A stretch of DNA of 64,000 bases from an uncultured Rubripirellula sp. Its GTDB lineage: Bacteria; Planctomycetota; Planctomycetia; Pirellulales; Pirellulaceae. How positions within the stretch are numbered: the first letter of the stretch is position 1; every line of letters begins with the position of its first letter. This document shows, in pieces, positions 9,812 through 19,316 of this stretch. Location: contig CALJHC010000018.1 in the NCBI GenBank assembly GCA_938075415.1, forward strand, positions 1 through 64,000, in the 5' to 3' direction. A program made the translations under genes and the position numbers. The notes below the pieces were generated by a model, which was not told where the DNA came from, did not search any database, and saw nothing but the letters and a program-made list of their open reading frames with translations.

Positions 9812-10545
9812 TTGCCTTGCTAGAGCTTGCCAAATCTTTAAAGCTGCCCAGAAAGCTGCATGGCCATTCAATCGCAAACCAATCTGATCGATGCCTCGGG
9901 GACGCACTGGATTGTCTTGGTGTACCAGGCCCATCCGGATCCTTACCCTTGGCTGAGGGCAGTTTGTCGTGGGATTCAGTTCAGGGTTAAGTCGTAGGAG
10001 TCAATCAACGACCCGTATGCAACACAACGGTGTTCACGGATTCAACCGCACCGTTGTTAGCTCGGTGATGAATTCATCAGCCAAAATAGAGAGCCTTGGC
10101 GGTCTTGAACCAGGAACGCTTCAAATGCCCACTATCCCCATCCAACCAGATTAGAAACAAAACCCCGATCATTCGGCCTGGAGTGATCACTGGCGTCAAC
10201 AAGGCCGTCAATCCAAAACGCAGCAGCATCGTCCTACCTAGCGATATCACGGCAGGTCCTCGGCCTAGCGATACTGTCGACGTTTCGCGATCTTTTGAGA
10301 CTTTTGCACCCGGCGCCACCGACTGACCGGGGCTAGTTTTCTGCACTGACCATTTCACTCAATGGCATGATCGTGGTGTCCAACACGAACAACCTCCAGT
10401 CTCAGATCCAATTCGCGTCAAAAATCAGGCTTGGCATCAACTTGGGAAGAAGCCTAGATTTTGTAGACACAACAGTGAGCTTGGCGTCTTTTGACGTCCA
10501 ATCCGTAACAGATCTCAAATCAGATCAGAACCAGCGAGTCATGAC
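9812..10545. other. 734-bp spacer upstream of pckA
   Basis: No convincing gene. Overlapping frames of fewer than 95 codons occur on both strands near 10.1-10.35 kb, with a short direct repeat of CCTAGCGATA (10236 and 10265 area), but no family is recognised. It probably contains the leader of pckA. Confidence 0.45.
10431..10460 (+). promoter_or_regulatory. Possible promoter of pckA
   Basis: TTGGCA (10431-10436), an 18-nt spacer and TAGATT (10455-10460) resemble a sigma-70 promoter, 85 bases before the pckA start. The match is moderate (5/6 and 4/6), so chance is possible. Confidence 0.3.
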
Positions 10546-12135
10546 ATGAGCGAAGTGGACCTAACTGCGTATGGAATACACGTCGAGGACATTCGCAGGA
10601 ATCTCGGACCCTCGCTTTTGTATCATGAGGCGTTCGAATTGGAAAAGGATACTGTGATCGCCGAATCGGGTGCTCTCATTGCCTATTCCGGATCAAAGAC
10701 AGGACGTTCTCCGCTGGACAAGCGGATCGTTCGCCAGGAGACCTCGGAGAAGGACATTTGGTGGGGTTCAGTCAACATGGCAATTGACGAATCTGTCTTC
10801 GCTGTCAACCGTGAACGCGCGATAGATTACCTCAATACTCGCCAAAGACTTTACGTCGTCGATGGATTCGCGGGATGGGATCCACAATATCGTGTCAAGG
10901 TGCGCGTGATCTGCACACGGCCCTATCACGCGTTGTTCATGTACACGATGTTGATCCGACCCACTCGCCACGAACTCGCCAATTTCGGAGAACCCGATGG
11001 GGTGATCATCAATGCCGGAAGTTTTCCGGCCAATCGGTACACCACCGGCATGACCTCCAAGACCAGTGTCGATTTAAATTTGGCCACGCGTGAGATGGTG
11101 ATTCTTGGGACAGAGTATGCTGGCGAGATGAAAAAGGGTGTGTTCACGATGATGAACTATTACATGCCCAAACAAGAGGTGCTCTCGATGCACTGCTCAG
11201 CAACCAGCGACGAACAAACCGGCAAGTCATCAATCCTTTTCGGGCTTTCAGGAACGGGCAAAACTACACTTTCAGCAGACCCGCGTCGTCAGTTAATTGG
11301 AGATGATGAGCACTGTTGGTCTGATAACGGTATTTTCAACATTGAAGGCGGTTGTTACGCCAAAGCAATTTTCCTGAATCCTGAATCCGAGCCGGAAATT
11401 TTTCAGGCGTTACGTTTTGGTGCCGTTCTTGAAAATGTCATTTATCAAAACGATGATCACAGTGTCGATTTCAGCGACGATTCGCTGACGCAAAACACTC
11501 GCGGCGCCTACCCAATCGAGTATGTGGAAAACGCAAAGATACCCTGCGTTGCCGGGCACCCCTCTGATGTCATCTTCCTGACGTGTGACGCGTTCGGTGT
11601 CTTACCACCTGTCAGTCGGCTGAGTCCCGAGCAGGCGATGTATCATTTTATCAGTGGTTACACGGCCAAAGTGGCCGGTACCGAAGTGGGTGTCACCGAG
11701 CCACAAGCGACTTTTTCACCCTGTTTTGGCGGACCGTTCCTCGTTTGGCATCCGTCGAAATATGCAGAAATGCTTGCTGACAAAATCAAAAAGCACAAAA
11801 CGAATGTTTGGTTAGTCAATACCGGATGGAGTGGTGGTGCTTATGGCACAGGTGCAAGAATGCCTTTGAAATACACTCGGGCGATTATTGACGGAATCCA
11901 CAGCGGCGCCCTCAGCAACGCTCCCCTAGAAACCGACCCCATTTTTGGACTTCAGATGGTCACTCAATGCCCCGGGGTGCCAGACGAACTTCTTGTACCC
12001 GGAAATACCTGGACCGATCCGGGTAACTTTGAACAGACATCCAGAAAGCTTGCCAACCTCTTTCACGAAAACTTTAAAAAGTACGCCGATTCGGTTTCCG
12101 CAGAAGTCGTCCAAGCTGGCCCCGAAGCCTCGTGA
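10546..12135 (+). CDS. pckA: Phosphoenolpyruvate carboxykinase (ATP)
   Basis: Converts oxaloacetate and ATP to phosphoenolpyruvate, the entry step of gluconeogenesis, in the cytoplasm. 529 residues, normal for the ATP-dependent class. Visible are the kinase-1a P-loop GLSGTGKTTLSADP (233-246), the following metal-binding GDDEH, the substrate motif TGRSPLDKR near residue 52, and the GWSGGAYGTGARM stretch. ATG 10546 gives the standard N-terminus. The stop codon sits inside a 15-bp direct duplication. It appears monocistronic. Confidence 0.97.
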   Translation: MSEVDLTAYGIHVEDIRRNLGPSLLYHEAFELEKDTVIAESGALIAYSGSKTGRSPLDKRIVRQETSEKDIWWGSVNMAIDESVFAVNRERAIDYLNTRQRLYVVDGFAGWDPQYRVKVRVICTRPYHALFMYTMLIRPTRHELANFGEPDGVIINAGSFPANRYTTGMTSKTSVDLNLATREMVILGTEYAGEMKKGVFTMMNYYMPKQEVLSMHCSATSDEQTGKSSILFGLSGTGKTTLSADPRRQLIGDDEHCWSDNGIFNIEGGCYAKAIFLNPESEPEIFQALRFGAVLENVIYQNDDHSVDFSDDSLTQNTRGAYPIEYVENAKIPCVAGHPSDVIFLTCDAFGVLPPVSRLSPEQAMYHFISGYTAKVAGTEVGVTEPQATFSPCFGGPFLVWHPSKYAEMLADKIKKHKTNVWLVNTGWSGGAYGTGARMPLKYTRAIIDGIHSGALSNAPLETDPIFGLQMVTQCPGVPDELLVPGNTWTDPGNFEQTSRKLANLFHENFKKYADSVSAEVVQAGPEAS

Positions 12136-12158
12136 CATGCAGACCTGTGACATGCAGC
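12129..12158 (+). repeat. 15-bp duplication across the pckA stop codon
   Basis: GTGACATGCAG occurs at 12132 and again 15 bases later, with partly matching flanks. The first copy contains the pckA stop TGA (12133-12135). Confidence 0.7.
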
Positions 12159-12577
12159 CTCGCTGTTGCTATCGTGCAAACTTCCCTGCGGAAGTGATCC
12201 GACACACTGCATTGTTGTCCTGGACTCATGAGGAGGGTTTTCCAGAAACAAGGCCAGCTTCGTTATGACGCCTTGATTTGCGCCGAACTTCCCTGCAAAC
12301 CGTCAGGGCAATCCGTAAGGGCAAACGGACATTGCAAACGGATTAGTAGGCCAGAGAAATGTGGAAAGGGATGATGCACGCCTCGACCCGCTAGGGTCTC
12401 ATTGCAAGATAAAGCACTACGTTGTCGATACGCTTGCAGATCCCACCATTAGAGAGAAGGACGAGGATAGGCGATTCAGCATCTCTACCTTCTCGCAGTG
12501 ATCCTTTGGTCGACCCTGAACCGAGTCGACTAATTCAGGGTTTGATGAAGCTACTGGTGAAGTCACTCGTCCTGTCG
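12136..12577. other. Convergent spacer, pckA / hemC
   Basis: No gene recognised apart from short frames. Repeated GCAAACGG-like words occur near 12295-12345, but no clear terminator hairpin with a T-run. Confidence 0.45.
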
Positions 12578-13510
12578 TCAATCTTCCTGTCGCCCCTGAT
12601 GAATCAACTTGCTCGCACCTTCCTCCTGAAGGATCTGGGAAACCTCCTGGGCTAACTGCTGCGCGGTTCCCATCCAATCTTCGCCCACCTGAACCGTCGC
12701 GTCATGATCAAGGCGTTGCTTACCGTCGGAAGATAGCACGGTCGCACGCAGACGCAGTGATTGCCCCGATACCTCACCGAGTGCGGCGATTGGTGCCAAG
12801 CAGCCACCATGCAACGCTGCCAACAACGTTCGTTCTGCCCGTACCGCTGCGTGTGCCTGCAGATCATTGAGTTTCGAAACCGCTTCGTACGCTTCGGTGT
12901 CGTCGCTTCGCACTTCGATCCCCAAGGCGCCCTGTCCGGGTGCTGGCAGCATGACATCAACGGGAAGGGTCTGTCGTTTCAAATCATGAAGCTCCAGCCG
13001 CAAAATACCAGCCTCGGCCAAGATGATTGCGTCGTAATCCCCAGAATGCAATTTCTCCAATCGGGTCTGCACATTGCCGCGAATACTTTCAATGCGTAGA
13101 TCCGAACGGGCGTGAAGCAGTTGCGCACCTCGTCGCTTGCTGCCCGTACCGATCACTGCGTTTTTTGGCAGCTCATCGAGGGACCATGCGGATTCCGAAA
13201 CCAACGCATCTTCAATCCTCTCACGCTTGGGGACCGCGGCGAGCATTAACTGCTCGTTGACCTCTGTTGGTAAATCCTTCAGCGAATGCACAGCAATATC
13301 CGCCTCGTCATGCAACAAAGCTTTTTGGATTCTCTTGGTAAAGACGCCAACTTGCCTGGTGCCATCAATGGGACTCATGTCCGTATCGCCAACACTGACC
13401 ATGGGGACCAGTTCCGTTTCGACTCCGACCTCCCGCAACAATTCTGTCACATGCTCGGCCTGCCAGAGTGCGAGCAAGCTTTTGCGGGTCGCGATGCGTA
13501 ATTTTCTCAT
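12578..13510 (-). CDS. hemC: Hydroxymethylbilane synthase (porphobilinogen deaminase)
   Basis: Joins four porphobilinogen molecules to hydroxymethylbilane in heme and tetrapyrrole synthesis. 310 residues from ATG 13510 (MRKLRIATRKS), which matches the family's N-terminus; the frame runs upstream to a GTG at 13645 but that extension does not resemble the family. Seen are the VHSLKDLP substrate loop (75-82), GTGSKRRGAQL (121-131) and Cys237 in LHGGCLAPIA, which carries the dipyrromethane cofactor. No other heme gene is adjacent. Confidence 0.96.
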   Translation of the reverse strand: MRKLRIATRKSLLALWQAEHVTELLREVGVETELVPMVSVGDTDMSPIDGTRQVGVFTKRIQKALLHDEADIAVHSLKDLPTEVNEQLMLAAVPKRERIEDALVSESAWSLDELPKNAVIGTGSKRRGAQLLHARSDLRIESIRGNVQTRLEKLHSGDYDAIILAEAGILRLELHDLKRQTLPVDVMLPAPGQGALGIEVRSDDTEAYEAVSKLNDLQAHAAVRAERTLLAALHGGCLAPIAALGEVSGQSLRLRATVLSSDGKQRLDHDATVQVGEDWMGTAQQLAQEVSQILQEEGASKLIHQGRQED

Positions 13511-14193
13511 GAATATCTTTGTGGGTCCAATCTCTATCAAACGCTTACCGCGACGCTCGATGTCTGCCACATCGCAGGTGGTTTGCTCAAAATGTTTCAG
13601 CTCAAAGAATCTGCAGACCTTAACAAGAACCTCGCGTTCATTCACCCGGTGCTAGCAAAAGACGTTGTGCCGCTTCTTGCCGCAGTGCAAACCTTTTATC
13701 CTTGAAATCGGCGTAGTAACCAAGGCTGTTGAGCGTCAAACGGTCGATTTCACAACTTCGGATCAGGTCAAAGCGATTTCGATCGCGAATCAGAATCGGA
13801 TTTCGTCACAGATACCGTCCCCGAACCCAGAATTGGCACGATGGCAGGAACAACAAAACGGCTGAAATGCAACGCTATCATTGCCAGGCGGCCGATAATT
13901 CCGGTGCAGCGAGCAACTGCTTGGAAGAACCGATTTCAACGAAAACGACGGATTCAAGAGTCCTTAATTTGACCATAACCGGACACCGATCGTGCATTTT
14001 GTCTTGCAGACAGCGCCAGATCGAGCGGCTAAGTCACGCAAATGCCAGATTGCGGGCTATTTCTTACCGCTAATTATTGACCGGGAAGTCGACATTTCCC
14101 GGCGTGAGTTACTCATCTACGATACCATCATAAGAAGACGTTGCACGTCGAGACAGACTCTAGAAGATTGCATCCAAGGTAAAACGCCTCACC
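13511..14193. other. Divergent spacer hemC / kinase-Hsp70
   Basis: 683 bp that must hold the promoters of two divergent genes. Only short frames, none convincing. No clear promoter pair was recognised. Confidence 0.45.
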
Positions 14194-16755
14194 GTGTCAG
14201 AATCGAAAGAAAACTATCCGTTCCACGATGAACCGACTCGGGATTCCCTTGAGGATGAAACCGGAGCCTTTGTCGTGTCGTCGGACAGGAGTAATTTCGA
14301 CGTACCGATACAAATCGGGGACTACAAGATTCTGGATCGAGTGGGTGCAGGTGGGATGGGGCAAGTTTTCTTGGCCGAGCACACGCGAATGCAGCGGATC
14401 GTTGCCTTAAAGATGCTGCCAATTGATCGGATGAAGGATCCCAAGGCAATCGAGCGTTTTTATGAGGAAATCCGCGCCGCCTCCAGGCTTCTGCATCCCA
14501 ACATTGTGACGGCCTTTGATGCGGGTGAGTCGGTAGGCGTTCATTATCTGGCAATGGAATATATTGACGGATCCACGCTTCTGGAGTTGGTCGCCAAGGA
14601 AGGACCGATGCCGGTTGCCAAGGCAGCCTCCATCATCAGGCAAGCCGCAACCGGACTACTGCATGCCCATCGATCCGGCATCACCCATCGTGATGTCAAA
14701 CCCAGTAACCTGATGCAGTCGGTCGACGGAACGGTCAAGGTTCTGGATCTGGGTCTGGCACAGGTGAGTTCATCGAACCTGATGCAACGGGAAGCCGAGA
14801 AGAAACAGAAGGGTGCCGGAGAAGTTAAACGAAAGCTCGTTGGCACGCTCACCTACATGTCACCTGAGCAGTTAGAGAATTCTGACTCCGCCGACGCTCG
14901 AAGCGATATCTACTCTCTTGGTGCCACTTTATTTTTCCTACTGACCGGGCGTCCACCTTTTGCCGGAGAACAGGTTGATCAAGTTTATGGTCACCGTCAC
15001 GGTGACATCCCGGATTTGATGCAATCTCGCAATGATGTGGACCTTCGATTGACCAACATCTTCCGACGAATGCTCGCAAAGTCACCTGGTGAGCGCTACG
15101 CATCTTTAGATGAAGTGATCGATGATTTGGCTGACTACTCCGTTAGTTCCGAGTCACCGCTTTGGATGGCTGAGTTTTCTCAGCACAGCAAGCAACCTAC
15201 CGGGAACGTTGCGGCACCGACACCAACGCAGCCCACCGCTCGAGTCTATGCAATTGATCTCGGCATGCATTATTCCGCCGCCGCCGAGTCAACACCTGAA
15301 GGCTATGTCAAACCGATGCTCCCGGGCGAAAACAAGGCATCGGTCTTTCGGATGGCACTATCGGCCAACGAAAATCAAGGAATATCCTATGGCACCCATG
15401 CCATGGAACGCAGGGAAGATGATCCTCAGCATCTCTTTCATTGCCTTCCTTTGTACATAGGGAAGGAAACAGTCGACCGTGAACTCAACGGGCGGCAATG
15501 CCCTCCCGAAGTGCTGCTTGCCTTGTTGATCAAACGCATCACCGGCAATGCATGGGCAGGACGAACCCCTCCTCGGTCAACCGCAATCACCGTTCCGAGC
15601 AGTTATGACCAATTGCATCGTAAAAGTATTTTATTGGCTGGTAGATTAGCTGGACTCACATCGATCCGCTTGGTGGATCGGTCACTCGCCGCTGTGAAGT
15701 CAACCTTTTTGTTAAGCGATGATGAGACGCTGAATGAAGATGACTTGGACAGTGTCAAACCCAAGGATGAACCCATTCTGTTTTTGGGTCTGACCGGACA
15801 GGCCCTCGAGGTCGCGATTTTAAGGCGTAATTCTGGTCAACTGCATCAATTAGCCACGGGGGGGCATTGGCACACCGGCAGTCTTTCGTGGGTTCACCGC
15901 CTTGTTGACTATGCTGCAAAGCTTTTCAAAGAGCATCACCAATTTGATCCAAAGAAGAAATCCAAAAGCGCCGCAGCTCTGCAGGTTGCCTGCGAAAAAG
16001 CGCTCAATGCAATGTTGTTGTTACCCACAGTGACCGTCGAAGTCCTAAACGGCAAGAAAGCAGTCAGTGTCCCTGTCAACCGTCAGCAATGGCTCGACGA
16101 ATGTGAAGACTTAATCTCACATCTCGAAACGGTCGTCGATCAAGTTTCAGAAAAGTGCGGAATCAAACTTTCATCCATACATGGCTTGGTTGTCCATGGA
16201 GCGGTGCTGCAAATCCCTTCCGTTCGAAAACGGCTATTAAGAAAGCTTGATTCCGTTGTGTCGATTCAGAGTGTAGATCGAAATGACGTTGCGAAGGGTG
16301 CCGCAGCTTGTCTCGATGCCGAACTGCCTGGTCGTGGAATGTTAAGACAACCACCCCATGGCATTTCGAGCCAAACCATTGGAATCGTTGTGGAAGATGT
16401 TCGAAGGCGGCGTCGCATCCTAGCCATTATCCCATCTGGCACGTCGCTACCGGCTCGAACCAATCGAAAGTTGCGAGTTGGCAGAGATCAAGAAGACATG
16501 ACCCTGTCGCTTGTGGAATCCTCCGGCGTTGGCGGCCAAAGTTGGCACGCGTTAGGTCGTTATGAATTCAAAATTGAGAATCCCAATTACCGGTCTCGTA
16601 CCATTGGGTTCGAAATTGATGTGGATGGCATCCTCCAAGTTAGAGCCCAGCACCCCGGCAAAACCGGCAGCGTTAAGCTCGCCAGTCTTCCGGAATCACC
16701 ATTGACCGAAACAGCCATCGCTGACTGGAAGCAGTGGATTGATAAGCTGACCTAA
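14194..16755 (+). CDS. Ser/Thr kinase fused to an Hsp70/DnaK-like domain
   Basis: 853 residues in two parts. The kinase (about 42-315) has the glycine loop GAGGMGQV (50-57), Lys73, HRDVKPSN (165-172), DLG in place of DFG (185-187) and MSPEQ. After a short Pro/Thr-rich linker, 350-840 follows the DnaK order: YAIDLG phosphate-1 strand, AITVPSSYDQLHRKS with AGRLAGL (connect-1 region), an LGLTGQALEVAIL phosphate-2 strand, LVVHGAVLQIPSVR (adenosine motif), VAKGAAA, then a substrate-domain-like part with SQTIGIVV, IPSGTSLPAR and FEIDVDGILQVRA. The nucleotide motifs are weakened: DLGTT reads DLGMH and DLGGGTFD reads LGLTGQALE, so ATP hydrolysis by this half is doubtful. The C-terminal lid is largely missing. 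Start is GTG 14194; no earlier start in frame fits. No membrane helix, so cytoplasmic. Confidence 0.93.
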   Translation: MSESKENYPFHDEPTRDSLEDETGAFVVSSDRSNFDVPIQIGDYKILDRVGAGGMGQVFLAEHTRMQRIVALKMLPIDRMKDPKAIERFYEEIRAASRLLHPNIVTAFDAGESVGVHYLAMEYIDGSTLLELVAKEGPMPVAKAASIIRQAATGLLHAHRSGITHRDVKPSNLMQSVDGTVKVLDLGLAQVSSSNLMQREAEKKQKGAGEVKRKLVGTLTYMSPEQLENSDSADARSDIYSLGATLFFLLTGRPPFAGEQVDQVYGHRHGDIPDLMQSRNDVDLRLTNIFRRMLAKSPGERYASLDEVIDDLADYSVSSESPLWMAEFSQHSKQPTGNVAAPTPTQPTARVYAIDLGMHYSAAAESTPEGYVKPMLPGENKASVFRMALSANENQGISYGTHAMERREDDPQHLFHCLPLYIGKETVDRELNGRQCPPEVLLALLIKRITGNAWAGRTPPRSTAITVPSSYDQLHRKSILLAGRLAGLTSIRLVDRSLAAVKSTFLLSDDETLNEDDLDSVKPKDEPILFLGLTGQALEVAILRRNSGQLHQLATGGHWHTGSLSWVHRLVDYAAKLFKEHHQFDPKKKSKSAAALQVACEKALNAMLLLPTVTVEVLNGKKAVSVPVNRQQWLDECEDLISHLETVVDQVSEKCGIKLSSIHGLVVHGAVLQIPSVRKRLLRKLDSVVSIQSVDRNDVAKGAAACLDAELPGRGMLRQPPHGISSQTIGIVVEDVRRRRRILAIIPSGTSLPARTNRKLRVGRDQEDMTLSLVESSGVGGQSWHALGRYEFKIENPNYRSRTIGFEIDVDGILQVRAQHPGKTGSVKLASLPESPLTETAIADWKQWIDKLT

Positions 16756-17283
16756 GAAGCATGACAAACGGCCGAGTGGACCGCAGTGACGACTGTGCTC
16801 TTGTCATTTCTCCTTCGCATGAACACCGACACTTATTCGCCATGTGCGGCAGCCAGGTGATCATCTGGCCAACACATCCCTTGCCGTCTTTGTGATGTCA
16901 CTGGCTAAGACTTCTTCTATTGCAGACTTCTGTGAATTCGAGGGCGGAAACAAGATTCCAGAGTGACGTGGAAGAACGATGAATCGACCTGGCGTCACCT
17001 CAACTGCCTTCACTGCATTCGTTTCACGCCAGCACCACCATGCGTTCTCCCCGCCAGCGCAAGGTGTTGGTGCAAGTCGGAAAAATTCGGTAACACAGGA
17101 CGCCAACGAACACAGGACGCCAACGAACAAGGGACGCCAACGAACACAGGACAGAGATTTCAGCAGTGTTGATAGATCCAACGATCTCATCGCTACTTGC
17201 CAACAGCTGAAACGATGAAGTGATGTGATGCTTCCCCTTGCTTTGCATCCAATCCAGACGCAAACATGCTTCAATTAGGGCAG
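16756..17283. other. Convergent spacer with a tandem repeat
   Basis: No gene. A 138-codon minus-strand frame (16861-17274) is mainly produced by the 17-bp repeat inside it and has no recognised similarity. Confidence 0.5.
17092..17151. repeat. 17-bp tandem repeat, 3.5 copies
   Basis: Unit AACACAGGACGCCAACG at 17092-17108, 17109-17125, 17126-17142 (two changes) and a partial copy. The period is not a multiple of three, which fits non-coding DNA. Confidence 0.93.
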
Positions 17284-18636
17284 TCACTGAGGTTTTGCAA
17301 TCACTGGAGATCCGAGCTTGGCCAAGATCTGTTCCCGGGCAGCTTGTCGACTTGCTTCGGGTTTATCCTTGAAAACTCGCAGCGGGCGTGGCAACAGAAA
17401 TCCTCTTGCCTCATGCTCCCGGATGCCCATGATCCCGACTTCGTCCAGCGGAATCTCAAATAATAAGGCAACAGCTACCATCGCTATGTCGCCTAATTGA
17501 GCCAAAGACGGATCATCCCCGATTGCCGGTGCTCCGATCAGACGAGTATCGTCGAAGAATGGCAGCAAAGACGCAATCTGGGCAGGTCCACCAAATTTAG
17601 TGATTGCTTGAAAGGATGTCGCCAATAAATCCGGCTGCTCAACCTCTTCAAGCGTCGTTACAGCCAACGGAAGTGTTGCCGACAGATCCATTTCCATTCC
17701 GATGAGGAGAATTTCTTCTCGGTTGGTAACACTCCCACGAAGAACCCAGCGATTCATCAGTGCCGCGAAAGGGCCAGCTAGCTGCACATCACGACGGACT
17801 TCTGTAACCAGGCGACGCTGACACAGTCGGATCACCACCTGTTCGTGGGCGATCGGGATCGGTACTTCGGGATCCACCGCCACCAACAACAGCGAGAAGA
17901 TGTCGGCGCGAACCGGTTCGTCACGGATTGAGTTCAGTCTTGGTTGCACCGATGCGAGGGTCTTTTCCAACGCAATCGCTCGGTCTCGAGCCGTTCCCTC
18001 CATTGATTCGCCGACATACGGGTGTCGTTGCATGATTTCCACGAACAGTTCGCGGATTGTGCTCGAGCTACCGAGCAGCCGTTGCACCACTGGCCAACCT
18101 TTGAACACAACCTCTTGCCCAGCAAGAAACGCCTCAATTCGAGCCTGTAAATCGCCATCGGCCAACTGCTTCAGAATCTGCTGCGTACGAAGTTGCACCT
18201 CGGCGTCAGGATCGGAATCTAGTTTTTTTCGCAGAACGGGAATCGCCCGTTTCCCAAACGACATCACCACCGCCGCGGCTCTCTCACGCTCAGCGAACTC
18301 CGAGGCACTTAATGCCTCCAACGCCTCCTTGACCTTTGTCGTTTCCTCCTCGGTCAGAGGTTCGATTGAATTTGACTTTTCACTCTCCTCGCCTGATCCG
18401 TCGAATAGATTTGCGTCAGTTTCTGTGGCAGATTCGTTATCCGGAGAACCAGCCACTTTGTCCAACAGCAATTCGGAAAGCTGCCGCCCCCCCGACTCGG
18501 TTTGGCCCAATGCGATGCCAGAATCCACCACAACGGCAAAAAACGAGGCGACAAACAGGCACCGTATCCAACCGATGGATTTTCGTGTCTCGATTTCTAG
18601 GTTGTGCTGTTGATCCATCTCGCTCTTTCGATTCAT
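17284..18636 (-). CDS. Secreted or anchored HEAT-like repeat protein
   Basis: 450 residues from ATG 18636 (TTG 18672 is the longest frame; ATG 18618 is also possible). A hydrophobic segment (RCLFVASFFAVVVDSGIALG) near the N-terminus acts as signal peptide or anchor. An acidic linker rich in Glu and Ser follows, then helical repeats of HEAT/armadillo character, for example GKRAIPVLRKKLDSDPDAEV followed by LRTQQILKQL. Such repeats are protein-binding scaffolds; no catalytic motif was seen. Planctomycetes hold many secreted HEAT proteins of unknown role. It stands alone between two repeat-bearing spacers. Confidence 0.8.
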   Translation of the reverse strand: MNRKSEMDQQHNLEIETRKSIGWIRCLFVASFFAVVVDSGIALGQTESGGRQLSELLLDKVAGSPDNESATETDANLFDGSGEESEKSNSIEPLTEEETTKVKEALEALSASEFAERERAAAVVMSFGKRAIPVLRKKLDSDPDAEVQLRTQQILKQLADGDLQARIEAFLAGQEVVFKGWPVVQRLLGSSSTIRELFVEIMQRHPYVGESMEGTARDRAIALEKTLASVQPRLNSIRDEPVRADIFSLLLVAVDPEVPIPIAHEQVVIRLCQRRLVTEVRRDVQLAGPFAALMNRWVLRGSVTNREEILLIGMEMDLSATLPLAVTTLEEVEQPDLLATSFQAITKFGGPAQIASLLPFFDDTRLIGAPAIGDDPSLAQLGDIAMVAVALLFEIPLDEVGIMGIREHEARGFLLPRPLRVFKDKPEASRQAAREQILAKLGSPVIAKPQ

Positions 18637-19316
18637 CGTCGGCGATAAAAGCTCGCTGTCATGCTTCTTCAACGCCGAAACACCTGCAGTCTAATATACG
18701 CTAGTGTCGAACCCTCGTTTTCGCCCGGGGGGAACCAACGTCCTAAAAAATGCGGTTTGGTTTTTCGCTGGGAAGCTTTTTGCTAGGACCCTTGTATTTC
18801 GGCTCCTCCTCGCACTCCCCCTCCTCGCAGGTCGCTTCTCACGGGGTCGCTTTTCACAGGGTCGCTTTTCACAGGGTCGCTTTTCACAGGGTCGCTGGGC
18901 CTTTCTATGACGCTCCCTCCTGCACCTTGCCCCAACGACACAGCAAGGCGATTTCAGGTAGACGGGGTTCCGATGACGATTCTGGGGGGGGCATCAGCCC
19001 CTTTCGGCCACCAGCGGCAGTCACAACGGGGCGAGGTCCAACCCGATCTCCGGAACGATTCACTAACCGCAATTGTTAGAAATTCGGATCCAGAGACCAA
19101 TCGCAGACCGCGAAAAATATCAGAATGGGTGTCAAAGTTCTCGTATTCGTGCGGTTCGACAAGGAAAGTGCAGGATCCCTCCCAGCGTCCGCTACGATCG
19201 GTTGCTGAATCGACCAATGGCAGCTAATCTTTGAATTGACGCTGGCGATTTTGACGCCACGACGCGTCCCTATCAGGGATTTGCGGCCGCTTGCAGCCTC
19301 CATCTGCTAAAGAGCC
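18637..19316. other. Divergent spacer with a tandem repeat
   Basis: 680 bp between the HEAT protein and the first trans-sulfuration gene. A 68-codon plus-strand frame (18704-18910) reads GRFSQ repeats but is judged a product of the 15-bp repeat. No SAM riboswitch signature was found upstream of the trans-sulfuration gene. Confidence 0.5.
18830..18895. repeat. 15-bp tandem repeat, 4.4 copies
   Basis: Unit GGTCGCTTTTCACAG; three identical copies (18845-18859, 18860-18874, 18875-18889), a diverged first copy (18830-18844) and a six-base partial last copy. Confidence 0.95.

Noticed and set aside
16861..17274. 138-codon minus-strand frame
   Set aside because: Consists largely of translated repeat and cysteine/tryptophan-rich random sequence with no known family.
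18704..18910. 68-codon frame reading GRFSQ repeats
   Set aside because: The repeats come from a 15-bp intergenic array; the rest of the frame has no protein character and similar arrays elsewhere have periods not divisible by three.
19080..19316. SAM riboswitch before the trans-sulfuration gene
   Set aside because: No conserved core of SAM-I or SAM-II type could be found.
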